64,000 nucleotides of DNA from Przewalskia tangutica (GCA_029844215.1 CM056725.1:32146485-32210484); one strand, 5' to 3'. Counted from the stretch's first letter, positions 22,301 to 33,196 are shown. Numbers and translations are program-made. The notes: generated from the letters alone by a model not told the origin.

Positions 22301-22646
22301 AGTGCACCCTAACCCTACTCCACAAAACACTCCACAAAACAAGGCACAAAACAAGGCACAAAACAAGGCCATAAAGTCATGCCCATTCGTCCAAGGGTTG
22401 CCGCCCCTTGCTTCCAATGTGAGGGTGACACATGTCACCCTCCCGTTGGTCCAAAATGTTTCGTCTCTCGGAAAAATCCGCAAAAATAATAAATGACATA
22501 GCCGGAATTTTCCCTACGCAAGTTGTGGAAACGTTTCGTTGAAAAACGACTCTAACCGGGTGTTGTGCACAAAATTCGGTCCAATGCCTAACTTTAAGGC
22601 TCAAATTTCTACTTACGTACATACTCTGGAAATACGGGGTATAACA
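19343..22646 (-). repeat. N2 5' LTR (3304 bp, family I)
   Basis: Ends GGGTATAACA at 22646 next to CCGGT. It has the same length as its partner and is near-identical. TATA on the minus strand is at 22221-22228, and the U3 inverted repeat is at 22421-22442. The edge beside the primer site (19343-19400) has several short losses at CAG/CTG-type sites relative to the 3' LTR. Confidence 0.93.
22221..22228 (-). promoter_or_regulatory. TATA box of N2 5' LTR
   Basis: TATAAATA on the minus strand. This is the promoter that would drive the N2 genomic RNA. Confidence 0.75.
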
Positions 22647-22930
22647 CCGGTCTTCCATGTTTCTATGTTGCGGAAGTGTATCGGAGATCCAGCGAGAGTT
22701 TTCCCTGCTAGTGAGGTCCAGGTGACAGAGGGGTTATCGTATGAGGAGAGTCCCATAGCGATACTCGATCGCCAGGTCAGGTGACTGCGGACCAAGGATG
22801 TGGCTTCCGTCAAAGTCTTGTGGAGGAATGATAACCGGGAGGAGATGACTTGGGAAGCGGAGGAGGACATGTTGAGGAAGTATCCTCACTTATTCCCTAC
22901 ACCTTCAGGTAATTCGTTTCCCCTTACTTG
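22647..22930 (+). pseudogene. pol: H1 chromodomain-like C-terminus of integrase
   Basis: Continuation of the H1 polyprotein after N2: FHVSMLRKCIGDPARVFP, then a frame change near 22784 (stop replacing RR), then VASVKVLWRN...EEMTWEAEEDMLRKYPHLF. A VLWRN...TWE..E.M...YP.LF tail is the chromodomain-type ending of chromoviral integrases, thought to direct insertion into heterochromatin. The repeated nesting seen here fits that. The partner tail in N3 (to 33093) is intact. Confidence 0.85.
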
Positions 22931-23053
22931 TCAAGTTTTAATTGGAGTATTTCCTTTTCTTAAATGCTATTATGTGGCCATGTGTGGCATTATTGGTATG
23001 TCGGGGTTGTGAAAGGAAACTATGTCGCTAATTATAAGTTTGACTCCGAAAGA

Positions 23054-23088
23054 ACATTCGGGGACGAATGTTTCTAAGGGGAGAAGAA
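23054..23088 (+). promoter_or_regulatory. H1 pre-PPT hairpin and polypurine tract
   Basis: Arms AACATTCG (23053-23060) and CGAATGTT (23065-23072) with loop GGGA are followed by the polypurine tract AAGGGGAGAAGAA (23076-23088), which touches the 3' LTR. Confidence 0.85.
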
Positions 23089-25776
23089 TGTTACACCACG
23101 TATTTACAGGACATGTTTTAAGAACGTACGTAAGAACTCACAAGTGTTAAGATTTGAGACTTGTAAAAATTTATCGGAATTATGAAATTGTCGGAAAATG
23201 TAATATTGTGACGAATGGGAGGGCGACACGTGTCACCCCCTTATGGTGCCTTGGACGAAAATAGGCAAGGGATTAAGGGTCATTTGACCTTTGTAGGATG
23301 ACTAAGGCTTGCAAGTAGTGAGCTTGAGAATATTGACTTGGTCAATGGGTCCACAAGGCTTGATATTTAATAAGAGCTCATCCAAGCCACCCATTTGTTA
23401 ACATCTTGACCCTCCATTGTGCTATATAATACTACTAGTAGCAAGACTAAGTTCCACACTTAGAAAAAATTTCAAGAATTTCAAGAACAAGAGCTTGTTG
23501 CTCTCGGGTTCACTTCAAGCAAAAGAGAAAAAAAATTGTTTCTTGTCCATTAAGCTCCACACTTTAAACCAAGGTTCTTTAGTGTATTGTAAGTGTATCT
23601 CAATAGAAAAATCTCGGAAAAAGATAGTTTTTCTATTAGTCGCAAGGTGAAAACCTAGTTGCTTCTCTAGGTTTTGTTTGGAAGTTTGAAGGAAATTTGT
23701 TGGTATTGTTCTAAGGGTCTCAAGTAGCGGATTGAAGTGTCTTGAAGAGGCTCTAAGTTGCTAAGGAGCGACTTCGGATTTGGAGTTGGATTAAGATTCG
23801 TTGAGGTATAATCTTGTCTCTTAAAAGTGTTACAAGATTATATATATTGTTTGTTGTTAGCTTTACATGTTGCTAGCATGAAGTTTATATGTTGAAGTTT
23901 TATAAGTATTATGGATTGATTGTAGCCTTTAAATCCGAAATGTCATTTAAGCCATGTGAAGTTGGATTACAAATTGGTCGTTTAGTAGAATTGTCGCATG
24001 TTACTTACTTGAAGATTATAGTAGTATAATCGATTGCGACTTGATATCATGTTATGCTAACAACTTGGATTGAATTGAAATTGGATAAGAATTGATGTTA
24101 TAGTACCTCAAGTTTGCCGAATTGGCCTAGTAAGTTGTATTAGTTTGATATCGTTTGTGGGGCGGAATTTTACACGTCTAGTAGGCGTGTAATCTCCTAT
24201 TGTTGATTGCATTGATTGGGCCTTAAATGTGGCGTGTTTGGTTATTGAATTCGGCCTTGAAAAAGGTGGCAAAGTAAGTAGAAACAAAAGAGGTGTTGTC
24301 CGATTTTCCGTAGAATTTAGTGACCTTACACTTATAATATTCTACATTTGAAGTAAGGCGTTAATAGACGTATTGTGAATATTATAGGTTGACATACTAC
24401 GGGCGGGACTTTGTACTTGGCAAGTGGTTTGACCCGAAGAGGTATGTAGAACTTTCCTATCTTTTGAGCATGACTATTTGCACGTATATAGTACGGTAGA
24501 CGTACGAGACCTTGATATCCTTTACTTGTTTTATGAATAGCCAAGTCGGGTGAGTTAGGAGATTAACTCACTTCTTTGAAAATATTAAGGATATCTTAAG
24601 TTTTATTAAAGTTAAGGGACTTGAAGAGTTTTAAAGTATGTAATACTTGTTCCGTTTTAAACGTATAAGTCCCTTGGATAGGAAATTGTATTTGGCTAAG
24701 GTATAAAGTGAATATAACGACTTTATGAGAAGTTGGTTATATTAGCTTTATGGAAAGATAAATGACTTGATTTAATGAAAGGCAATTTGATTTTTAAGGC
24801 ATCAATTGCCTAAGGTTTTATAAGAAAAGGAGTCACTTGATTTAGAAACCTAACTTTATTTCTAAAGGTATTGTGACTTGTCCTGAAAAGTAATTTTGAC
24901 TTGATACTATGGTTAATGGTATCTTGGAAGTTTTATACTAAAAAGAGTCATTTGTTTTAAATAGTAGAAATATGTAGTACTTGGGTTAAATTCCCGGATT
25001 TTTATAAAAGATATGCTAGTGCCTTAAGTAAACTAAAATGAGAGTGTATATGAATAAGACTAATAAGAAGTTAGGGGGATTTCTTAACTTGCTTACTTAT
25101 TGTATGATAAGCCGGTAGTGCTTATGTTATGTATGATGGCCGGTTGAGATAGGGTAAGAGTATATTTGAGGGGTAAAGCCCCAAGATCATTATACCACAT
25201 TCTCCAAGGTAAGAGTATGAATGAGGGGCAAGCCCCAAGATCGTCATACCACCTGCTTCAGGATAAGAGTATAAATGAAGGGTAAATCCCCAAGATCGTT
25301 ATACCACCTGTTTCCGTGGATTTGCTACCCACGATGCGAGGAATACCTCATGCGAGTCCTTATGGGCTTATGCGGGTGAAATAGTCCCATGCGGTAGTCT
25401 GACTATCACGAGGAATACCTCATGCGGGTCCACACGACCTATGCGGGTGAAATAGTCCCAGGAGTAGGATTGCTAAATGATACTGTGGGCGGATGGTCTT
25501 GCTTTGATCGTGAGCTTCCTATTTTTATGTTGTACGTATACTATTAGTTACTCTCACTGTTAGTAAGACACTGTGTACTGTAATTTTATTATCATACATG
25601 TCTCCGGCTTTGTTTTAAACTTATGATGTAATTACAGTATTTTCCAATTTTACATACTTAGTACATATTGTGTACTGACCCCCTTCCTCGGGGGCTGCGT
25701 TCATGCCGCAGGTAGGGGTAAGCAGGTGGTGGATCCTCATTCTTAGGATCACATATCAGACGTCAGAAGCTCCATT
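23089..25776 (+). repeat. H1 3' LTR, first segment (family II)
   Basis: Begins TGTTACACCACG. A TATATAAT box is at 23423-23430 and the U3 motif with a CACGTG G-box core at 23221-23240. A roughly 54-bp repeat (about 3 units, 25154-25314) and a second block with ATACCTCATGCGGG cores (25338-25460) follow. N3 splits it at the CCATT site 25772-25776; it resumes at 35767. Rejoined length is about 3.0 kb. Confidence 0.9.
23423..23430 (+). promoter_or_regulatory. TATA box of H1 3' LTR
   Basis: TATATAAT about 335 bp from the LTR start, followed by ACTAGTAGCAAGAC, a block also seen downstream of TATA in S1. Confidence 0.65.
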
Positions 25777-28240
25777 CAACATTAAAGTTAAGGCTTAGGA
25801 CGAATTTGTGCACAACTCACTAAAAGAATCGTTTTCCGACTAAACGTTTAACAAAACTTGCGAAGGGAAAATTACGGCTATGTTATTTCTAATTTTTGCG
25901 GATTTTTCCGAGAGACGAAATATTTTGGACCAACGAGAGGGTGACACTTGTCACCCTCAAGTGGCGGGATTTGGACGACCATGGGGGCGTTTGTGGCCTT
26001 GCACAAAGTCAAGGTTAGGTAGGATATTTTTGTGTAGTAGATGGATAAGGACACTTGGGTGAATCCCCACCCTCCACTTGCCTTCATCCTAGCCCTTGAA
26101 AGCCCTATAAATACCCCCCCCCCCCCTTGATGAAGAGTTCTTCATCCACAAATCATTCTTCCAAGTCTTGAAATCTCCCTTCCCCCTCTAGAGAGCTTTC
26201 GTCCAAGCCTCCCTTTCCCCCCCTCTTGAAGAGCTAAGCCGAGGCACCCCTCCCCTCCCCCTTTTCCTTGTAGTCTCGGCCAAAGTACCCCCCTCTTGGT
26301 AGAAATACTCTCCAAGTATTGTTATTATCCTCAAATACCCTAGCCGTATATCCTTTAGTATTTCCAAAGTTACCTCTATACGTAGAATCCGGAAATACTA
26401 CCTTGTATTCCTATAGTCACTAAACGAAACCCTAAGAGAAACTTCATAGTTGGTTGAAGTAGAAAGTAGAAGTTGTGTAGAAACTTCTAAGGGTTCCTTG
26501 GAGCGGATTGGAGCGTACCGATTAGGAGCTAAACCTCGCTCAGGATCGACTTATATCTTGGATAATATTGGGCTTATCGAGGTAAATAATCTTATCCTTC
26601 TATTGTAATTGGAGAATACATACTGTAGATGTATAGAAATAAGTATAAAATACATAGAAGGATATTAAAGATTAGAATTGAACTATATTCACATCAGAAG
26701 ATTTAAAGAAGATTGAACTGTACTTACATAGGACTGTATTTACAGTAGACTTGTATAGCTTACCGGGTAGGGAAGTGCTGCCCGATTTTCCGTAGAATTA
26801 AGAACCCTCTACTTAGAACTTTCTCTGAGTAGTCTAGACGCGTTGATAGACGTATTTGACTATTATAGGTCGATACTCTGCGCGACATATTCGACTTGGC
26901 GGTGGATTTACGAGAAGGTATGTGATTCTTCCTATACTCTTGAGCATGATATTTTAAAATATATATATAGTACGGTGAGCGACGTGTGTTAATCGAACGT
27001 AGTTTTACCGCAATGTCTTTTGACTTAAGCCCAATAATAAGAATCTTGAAGTCTTTCAAAAGAATTATAAATCATTTTTAAAGAAGAAGAATATTGGTTT
27101 TTAAAACAAAAGCTTAAAGAGTTATACTAGCTTTATGGGAAGTTAGGAATAACGACTTAAGGAAGATAAAAGGCAGTTTACTTGTGTGTTTATAAAAGAC
27201 TTGTATTGATTTCTGGAAATCTGATAAGATGGTTTGTTGAGTAGACATATTGTGATGCTATGTGTGTTAGTATCTTGTAACGTTTGTGTAAAGAGGTTAT
27301 TCTTATTTGTGCTTATGTTGTTTAACGGTGTCGTTATATCACTCACCTCTTGACATGATCCGGGGTTGTCGCCTCCGACGCGGGGTAGACTCGGTGATGC
27401 GGGACCATGATTCGAGAATACCTCATGCGGGTCCAGGGGACCTATGCGGAGCTACGAGAGTTCCAGGTTAGTGTGCGGGGTTATACCTCATGCGGTCTAT
27501 GTGGCCATGCGGACTACGAGTCCAGGACGATGCCGGGGAGTAGCTACCCTCGATACGAGGAATACCTTATGCGGGCCTAGGTGGCCTATGAGGACTACGG
27601 GAGTCCAGGATTAGGCATGCATAATGATACTATGGGCGATTGGCCCTGCTTCGATCATTCGCAGCCTAGAAAAGACCTGTTACAGTTTATCTATTATTGC
27701 TCTTGTTTATGATATGGCACTATGTGCGGTTACATTGGTTGTTTCGTGCATATTTGTAAAACTGGTTTTAAAATGATATGATTTCATTTAAGAACTTTAC
27801 AGTTTCACATACTTAGTACCTGTTGTACTGACCTCCTTCGGGGGGCTGTGTTCATGCCGCAGGTAAGGGAAAGCAGGTGCTAGATCCGCATCCTTAGGAT
27901 CTTTTGCTTTGGTGTCAGGAGCTCCACCTTCTCCGGAGGCTCGACTTTTGGGTATGATCTCCCTGTTGTGTAGATAGTTTTGTACATTCAGGGTATGGCG
28001 GGGCCCTGTCCCTCCATAGTTATTTAATTCCTTAGAGGTCTGTATTCCTATTGTACAGTTGGGATGTAAACTGCCAGATTTTGGTTTATATATATATGCG
28101 AAAAGCGCTCTTTCTCGAGATAAAATGTGTCTCATTTACAATTGTTTCATGTCTTGTTTTTTTATATTCCGCTGATTACTCCGATGTATGACTACTTGGG
28201 TGCCCGGGTAAGGCACGATCCGAGCCGGGCAGTCGTGACA
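25777..28240 (+). repeat. N3 5' LTR, missing first 53 bp (family I)
   Basis: Starts CAACATTAAAG, equal to position 33285 of the 3' LTR; the 53 bases 33232-33284 have no counterpart. TATA is at 26106-26113 next to a long C run, the U3 inverted repeat at 25937-25958, and a repeat block with ATACCTCATGCGGG cores at 27400-27620. A consensus-like splice donor CAG/GTAAGG lies at 27860-27868. Confidence 0.92.
26106..26113 (+). promoter_or_regulatory. TATA box of N3 5' LTR
   Basis: TATAAATA followed by a run of Cs. It survives the 5' trimming, so the promoter may still work. Confidence 0.75.
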
Positions 28241-28244
28241 AAAG

Positions 28245-28332
28245 TGGTATCGAGCGCTTAATCCTCGGAAAGTGTCTGAACCGTATCTAGTAGAGTCTTG
28301 ATTATCGGTGTGTTGTGCACCACCAATAATCA
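28245..28332 (+). promoter_or_regulatory. N3 primer binding site and GTGCAC hairpin
   Basis: TGGTATCGAGC at 28245-28255 is the initiator tRNA-Met site with one base missing. The hairpin 28299-28332 has arms TGATTAT/ATAATCA and loop palindrome GTGCAC at 28315-28320. Confidence 0.75.
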
Positions 28333-28436
28333 GAGGCTATAGGATATTTAGGATTGGTTTCCATTCTTCTCACTCGAGATCGTGCCTTAGAGTTGTGTTA
28401 TAAGTTGGACCCCTAACGTATTCCTTTTACATGATT

Positions 28437-29760
28437 ATGCCTCACGTAAGGCAACCGGGCCTGAAGGGCAAGGCGGCCGAGCCGCTAGTAGGACACCGAG
28501 AGTCACGAGGCTCGTGCCGATCTATACCGAGACGGCGAGTTCCACGACGCCGCCGGCCCAGCGAGGTTTAGGGCCTGGCGGTGGTTGATGAGACCCCGCA
28601 CTGCACCTCCGTTCCACGGCACCGGCGAGATGAGATGGTTCTGAGAGATGGCCCGATTCGCCGTGATCGTGTCCGAACATGAGATAGGCCGGATCACGGC
28701 GATTCCAGCTCAAGAAGTACTGCGGTTCACCCAGAATCGAGCGATTTGCGGCTACGGATTTTACGAGTTGTAGCCCGCCGAGTTCTGGTCGAGGCACGAG
28801 GATGATCGCGAGTTCATCCGTCGATTCTGCAGAGGATCATGCGAGTGATCAAGGCTTGAGAGACCGAGTCCGTGATCTTGGTTCACATAGTTGAGTGATA
28901 CCGCGATTGATTGGTTCGATTCGTGGGAGTTATCCCGGGAGAGCACGCGTCCCACTTGGGATGAGTTCTCGAGGCCTTTCTCACTCACTTCTTGCCTCCA
29001 CAGATGAGAGGGCGCGGGTAAACAGATTTTTGTTCTTTGAGGCAGAGAGGACGCCTGATTAGAGTACAACGTTGAGTTCGATTTGTTGGCTCGATATGTC
29101 CTGCGTTGGTAGCGAATATGGAGGGCGGGTGCATCGCTACGCCAGGGCTAGATGATTATATGGCGAGTCTTATGCGGGTGTGGCTCTTCACCAGCATGGA
29201 CATTACCGTATGCGAGCTCACGCACTTGGATGCGAGGCGTAGAGGCAGCGGGTTGTGACGGCAGCGAGAAGAAGACAAGGGCGGCGGTCTTTTGGTAGCT
29301 ATCGGGGTGGATCGCCTCGGCCGATCTAGATTTGCACCACGGCCCGGCTGAGCACTCTGCTCCATCTTCAAAGCTAGAGTATTCGAGGCGGTCGGGTCCC
29401 GTGACTTGGACTTCGGGGTAGTAGAGGTGCTAACCGATCGAGACCACCCCTCCCTCAGTGTGGCCGATGCAGTAGATCCCATCTCGGGAGTTGTGGTCCT
29501 ACTTCAGGAGGTTGCTACACTTGGGGCCAGCAGGGCCACTTTGCGAGAGACTGTCCGACTAGGAGCAGCGCGGGTGGTAGGGGTCAGCCTACAAGTTCTT
29601 TCGCCAGGTCTTCTTCGTCTCCTACGATTTACTCGCCGGAGGCAAGGTACTCATGGGCGGCAGTCGTGGAAGAGGTCGTGGCGCGGGTCCCGATTCTAGC
29701 GGTCCTCGAACGCATTTATGCCTTGTCGGTAGGCGGGACGGGAGGCCTCACCTGATGGCG
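28437..29760 (+). pseudogene. gag: N3 gag (broken)
   Basis: Starts ATGCCTCACG, aligned with the other gag starts. The capsid region is recognisable by alignment with N2 and N4 (for example TCATGCGAGTGATCAAGGC near 28836) but is heavily frameshifted. The knuckle region at 29513-29560 would read C-Y-T-W-G-Q-Q-G-H: the second zinc ligand Cys codon is TGG (Trp) at 29522-29524, so the knuckle is lost even in frame. A first CGRCS-like half-knuckle lies upstream near 29450-29490. It runs straight into the protease with no hairpin block of the kind seen in gag-only elements. Confidence 0.8.
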
Positions 29761-30092
29761 TCACAGGTACTTTATTAGTTTCCTGTTGTGACGTGTATGC
29801 CTTGATCGATCCGGGTTCTACTCTGTCCTATATATCTCCCCTTATTGCTAGTAGGATAGGGATAGAGCATGAGTCCATAGACCCTTTCGAGGTAGCTACG
29901 CCAGTGGGTGATTCGGTGGTAGCTCAGCGGGTATATAGGGCTTGTCCAGTGACCATATGCAGTCGTCAGACCCTAGCCGACTTGATAGAGTTGGATATGA
30001 CTGATTTCGATGTGATCATGGGTATGGATTGGCTAGCTTCTTGCTACGCCAATGTAGGCTGCGAGGAGAGTGAGTACGGTTCCGGTTTCTGA
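29761..30092 (+). pseudogene. pol: N3 aspartic protease domain
   Basis: ORF 29793-30092 reads through the active-site segment YALIDPGSTLSYISPLIASR, then FEVATPVGDSVV and ends MGMDWLASCYANV. It has the same D-P-G-S active-site form as H1. A stop at 30090 falls in the linker where H1 is also frameshifted. Confidence 0.88.
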
Positions 30093-31125
30093 GGCCGGTT
30101 GTTGAGTGGGAGGAACACCGTATCGAGGGTAGGTTTATTTCCTACCTCAAGGCTAGGAAGATGGTGCGAGAAGGGTATATTTACCATCTCATTCGGGTGT
30201 TTGATCGAGGTGCGGTACCAGATTTTCGATCCGTTCAAAGAGTCGAGAGTTCCCAGGCGTGTTTCAGACGACCTCCGGGTATCCTCCCGAGAGGAGATAG
30301 AGTTTTGTATCGATGTGTTGCCAGACACTCGACCTATTTCCATTCCGCCATACAGAATGGCACCTGCCGAGTTGAGAGAGTTGAAGGACCAGCTGAGAGA
30401 TTTGCTGGAGAAGGGCTTCATTAGGCCTAGTGTTTCTCCCTGGGGAGCGCCGGTATTGTTCGTGAAGAAGAAGGACGGGACGCTGCGCATGTGTGTTGAT
30501 TACAGGCAGCTGAACAAGGTGACCATTAAACGAATACCCCCTTCCCAGGATTGATGATTTGTTCGACCAGTTGCAGGGTGCGAGATGTTTCTCCAAGATT
30601 GATCTGCGATCGGGCTATCATCAGGTACGAGTCAGAGAGACGGATGTCCCTAGGACTGCATTCCGGACCCGGTACGGGCATTATGAGTTCAGGGTCATGT
30701 CTTTCGGGTTGACCAATGCTCCGGCGGTATTTATGGATTTGATGAACCGAGTGTTCAAGCCATTTTTGGACACGTTTGTGATAGTGTTCATTGATGACAT
30801 CTTGGTTTATTCTCGCTCAGAGCAGGAGCATGCGGAGCATTTGAGGACTGTGCTGAGAGTTCTCCAGGACCAGCAGTTATACGCCAAGTTTTCGAAGTGT
30901 GAGTTCTGGTTGACTTCGGTGGCTTTTCTTGGGCATATAGTCGGGGCCGATGGTATTCAGGTGGATACGGCCAAGATCGAGGCAGTCAGGAGTTGGCCTA
31001 GACCTACTACTCCGACAGAGGTTCGCGATTTCGGGCCTTGCGAGTTATTATCGGCGGTTCGTAGAAGTTTGCTTCTATCTGCACCATTGACTAGTGACTC
31101 GGAGCGGCTAAGTTTGATGGACTGA
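30093..31125 (+). pseudogene. pol: N3 reverse transcriptase domain
   Basis: Two overlapping pieces. ORF 30099-30554 holds the N-terminal fingers (EIEFCIDVLPDTRPISIPPY, WGAPVLFVKKKDG, RMCVDYRQLNKVTIK). A small deletion near 30530-30545 shifts the frame. ORF 30559-31125 then carries FSKIDLRSGYHQVRV, FGLTNAPAVF and the FIDD catalytic box at 30787-30798. The end of the domain breaks again near 31027, where the FLGLTGYYRRF motif is scrambled. Confidence 0.92.
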
Positions 31126-31577
31126 TGCGTGTGGCGGGGTTTCGATTCTTGAAGGAGAGGCGACCGCCCCGTTCTTACTCTTCCGGAGGTCGACGGCTAT
31201 GTCATGTATTGTGATGCGTCGGGCATCGGGTTTGGATGTGTGTTGATGCAGTGAGGCAAGGTTATAGCGTCACGCATCAGAGCGGCTTAAGAAGCATGAG
31301 AGGAACTACCCCACACATGATTTGGAGTTGGCAGCGGTGATTCACGCCTTGAAGATCTGGAGGCACTATTTGTATGGGGTTCATGTGGATATTTATACAG
31401 ACCACAAGAGCCTCCAGTATATCTTCACCAGAGGAGTGAACTTACGGCGAGACGGTGGTTAGAGTTGCTTAAGGATTATGATGTCGATATCTGTACCACG
31501 GGAAGGCCAATGTTGTGCGTATGCCCTAGTCGTAGGTCGATGGGTAGCCTATCGGATGTGCGGCCGGAGAGGAGGGC
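31126..31577 (+). pseudogene. pol: N3 RNase H domain (broken)
   Basis: Recognised by alignment with H1. TGTGATGCGTCGGGCATCGG near 31209 encodes CDASGIG, the first catalytic segment that H1 has lost. KHERNYPTHDLEL is readable at about 31290-31330 and TDHKSLQYIF at about 31398-31427. In-frame stops and short deletions interrupt it, including the HPGKANVVADALSR ending near 31490-31535. Confidence 0.85.
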
Positions 31578-32325
31578 ATGGTTCGCAATTTGCATCAGTT
31601 AGCGAGCCTTGGTGTCCGTTTAATTGATTCTGATAGCAGTGGGGTTCGAGTTCGAGAGGTTGCCGAGTCTTCCATCGTCGAGGAGGTGAAGAGGCAACAA
31701 TTTGAGGATCCGGTTTTGACGCGATGCGTGATACGGCTCTTCGTGAGGAAGGGTCCTTTTAGGTAGCTTTGATGGGGTGCTAAGGTTCGAGCGAGTTGTG
31801 TGTTCGGATATTGCAGGACTTGGCGGAGTTCTAGGGGAAGCACACAGTGCACGTTACTCTATCCATCCGGGGTTGACCAAGATGTACCATGACCTCAGAT
31901 CTGTGTATTGGTGGGATGGCTTGAAGAGGGACGTTGCAGAGTTTGTGGCTCGATGCGTGTTGTCGTGGTGAAGGTAGAGCACCAGAGGCCTGGTGGTTTG
32001 TTGCAGACGATAGAGATCCCGACCTGGAAGTGGGAGGTGATCAACATGGACTTTATCACCGGATTACCTCGCATTCAGATGAAGCATGATTCTATCTGGG
32101 TTATCGTCGACAGGCTGACGAAATCAGCCCACTTTCTTCCCGTCAGGACGACTTTTTCGGCTGAGGATTATGCCAGACTTTACATCCGAGAGATCGCCGA
32201 TCGCATGAGTCCCTATTTCGATCATATAAGGCGAGGAGCCCGGTTCGGCTAACTCGGAGGTCTTTCGAGAAGGGTTTAGGACGCAGTGAGCTCGAGTCGC
32301 ATTCCATCCACGGAGCAGACGGACG
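31578..32325 (+). pseudogene. pol: N3 integrase: zinc-binding and catalytic core (broken)
   Basis: The zinc-binding segment HSARYSIHPGLTKMYHDL with YWWDGLKRDVAEFVARC is readable at 31836-31960, but the second Cys is lost at the frameshift near 31960-31970. ORF 31908-32252 then gives the first catalytic Asp in INMDFITGLP (Asp codon 32049-32051) and KHDSIWVIVDRLTKSAHFLP. The region with the second Asp and the Glu motif (32200-32340) is scrambled by small deletions; HPQTDGQAER cannot be read in one frame. Confidence 0.88.
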
Positions 32326-33093
32326 GTGGCGCACTATCCGACTCTTGAGGATATCCGCGAGCCCGTGTTATTGACCGAGTGGGAGGATCATTTGCCTCTA
32401 GTTGAGTTTGCGTATAATAATAGCTACCACTCCAGTATTCAGATGGCGCCTTATGAGGCCTTGTATGGGAGGAAGTGCAGATCGCCGATAGGTTGGTTTG
32501 ATGTGGGCGAGGTGCAGTTAGTGGGACCAGATTTGGTGCAGCAGGCAGTGGATAAGGTGAAGCTTATCCAGGAGCGGTTACTGGCAGCTCAGAGTCGACA
32601 GAAGTCATATGCAGATCATCGTCGTCGGCATCTAGAGTTTGAGGTTGATGATTGGGTTTTCCTGAAGGTGTCACCCATGAAGGGTGTGATGAGGTTCGGG
32701 AAGAAGGGGAAACTCAGCCCAAGGTACATTGGGCCCTATCAGATTGTCCGCAGGGTAGGCAAGGTTGCCTACGAGTTGGATCTGCCGTCCGATCTGGAGG
32801 CAGTGCATCCGGTTTTTCACGTTTCTATGCTGAGGAGATGTATCGGGGATCCATCTAGGGTACACCCGATTGACGATGTCCAGGTGACCGAGGGGTTATC
32901 GTATGAGGAGATTCCCATAGCGATAATCGATCGTCAGGTTAGGCGTCTGCGGACCAAGGACGTGGCTTCCGTCAAAGTCTTGTGGCGGAACGAGCTCAGG
33001 GAGGAGATGACGTGGGAAGCTGAGGAGGACATGAGGCAGAAGTATCCTCACCTATTCCCCACACCTCCAGGTAACTCACTTTCCTACTTGTAA
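32326..33093 (+). pseudogene. pol: N3 integrase C-terminus: GPY/F module and chromodomain-like tail
   Basis: The best-preserved coding piece in the window: 255 codons open to a stop at 33091-33093. Order: LVEFAYNNSYHSSIQMAPYE, VDKVKLIQERL, RRRHLEFEVDDWVFLKVSPM, SPRYIGPYQIVRRVG (GPY/F), VFHVSMLRRCIGD, then VASVKVLWRNELREEMTWE and DMRQKYPHLFP (chromodomain-like). The first codons up to about 32375 are in a doubtful frame, so the ATG at 32326 is not a real start; this is the tail of the pol polyprotein. It shows what H1 looked like before N2 split it. Confidence 0.9.
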
Positions 33094-33196
33094 ATTTTCA
33101 TTGTCATATATGCCTAAGTGTTGTTTTGTGGCCGTATGTGGCATTTGCAAACTGTTTAAGTTATGAGGAACTTTATCGTTATCTGTTTTGGGAAGG

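Larger units (their letters stand above)
13661..22646 (-). mobile_element. N2: gag-only LTR retrotransposon, reverse orientation, inserted in H1
   Basis: An 8986-bp element read on the minus strand. The 3' LTR is 13661-16964 and the 5' LTR is 19343-22646. Both are exactly 3304 bp. CCGGT flanks it at 13656-13660 and 22647-22651. The 2.38-kb interior encodes only gag, followed by the conserved non-coding block and a polypurine tract. No pol trace is seen. It is the cleanest of the three gag-only elements here and has the longest gag frame. Confidence 0.94.

Noticed and set aside
22539..22784. Plus-strand 81-residue ORF as a gene
   Set aside because: It starts in the N2 LTR and runs into the H1 pol tail across the insertion junction; a chance fusion.
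24332..24544. Minus-strand ORF repeated at 60754-60966
   Set aside because: Same LTR segment in two family II LTRs; conservation is that of the LTR, and no domain is recognisable.
26114..26127. Long C runs (also about 33735 and 38699) as G-quadruplex or other functional elements
   Set aside because: Homopolymer length differs between LTR partners and is prone to sequencing slippage; no further support.
32326..33093. Independent host chromodomain gene
   Set aside because: The frame is the end of the N3 pol polyprotein, with GPY/F motif upstream and polypurine tract and LTR downstream; the ATG lies in damaged sequence.
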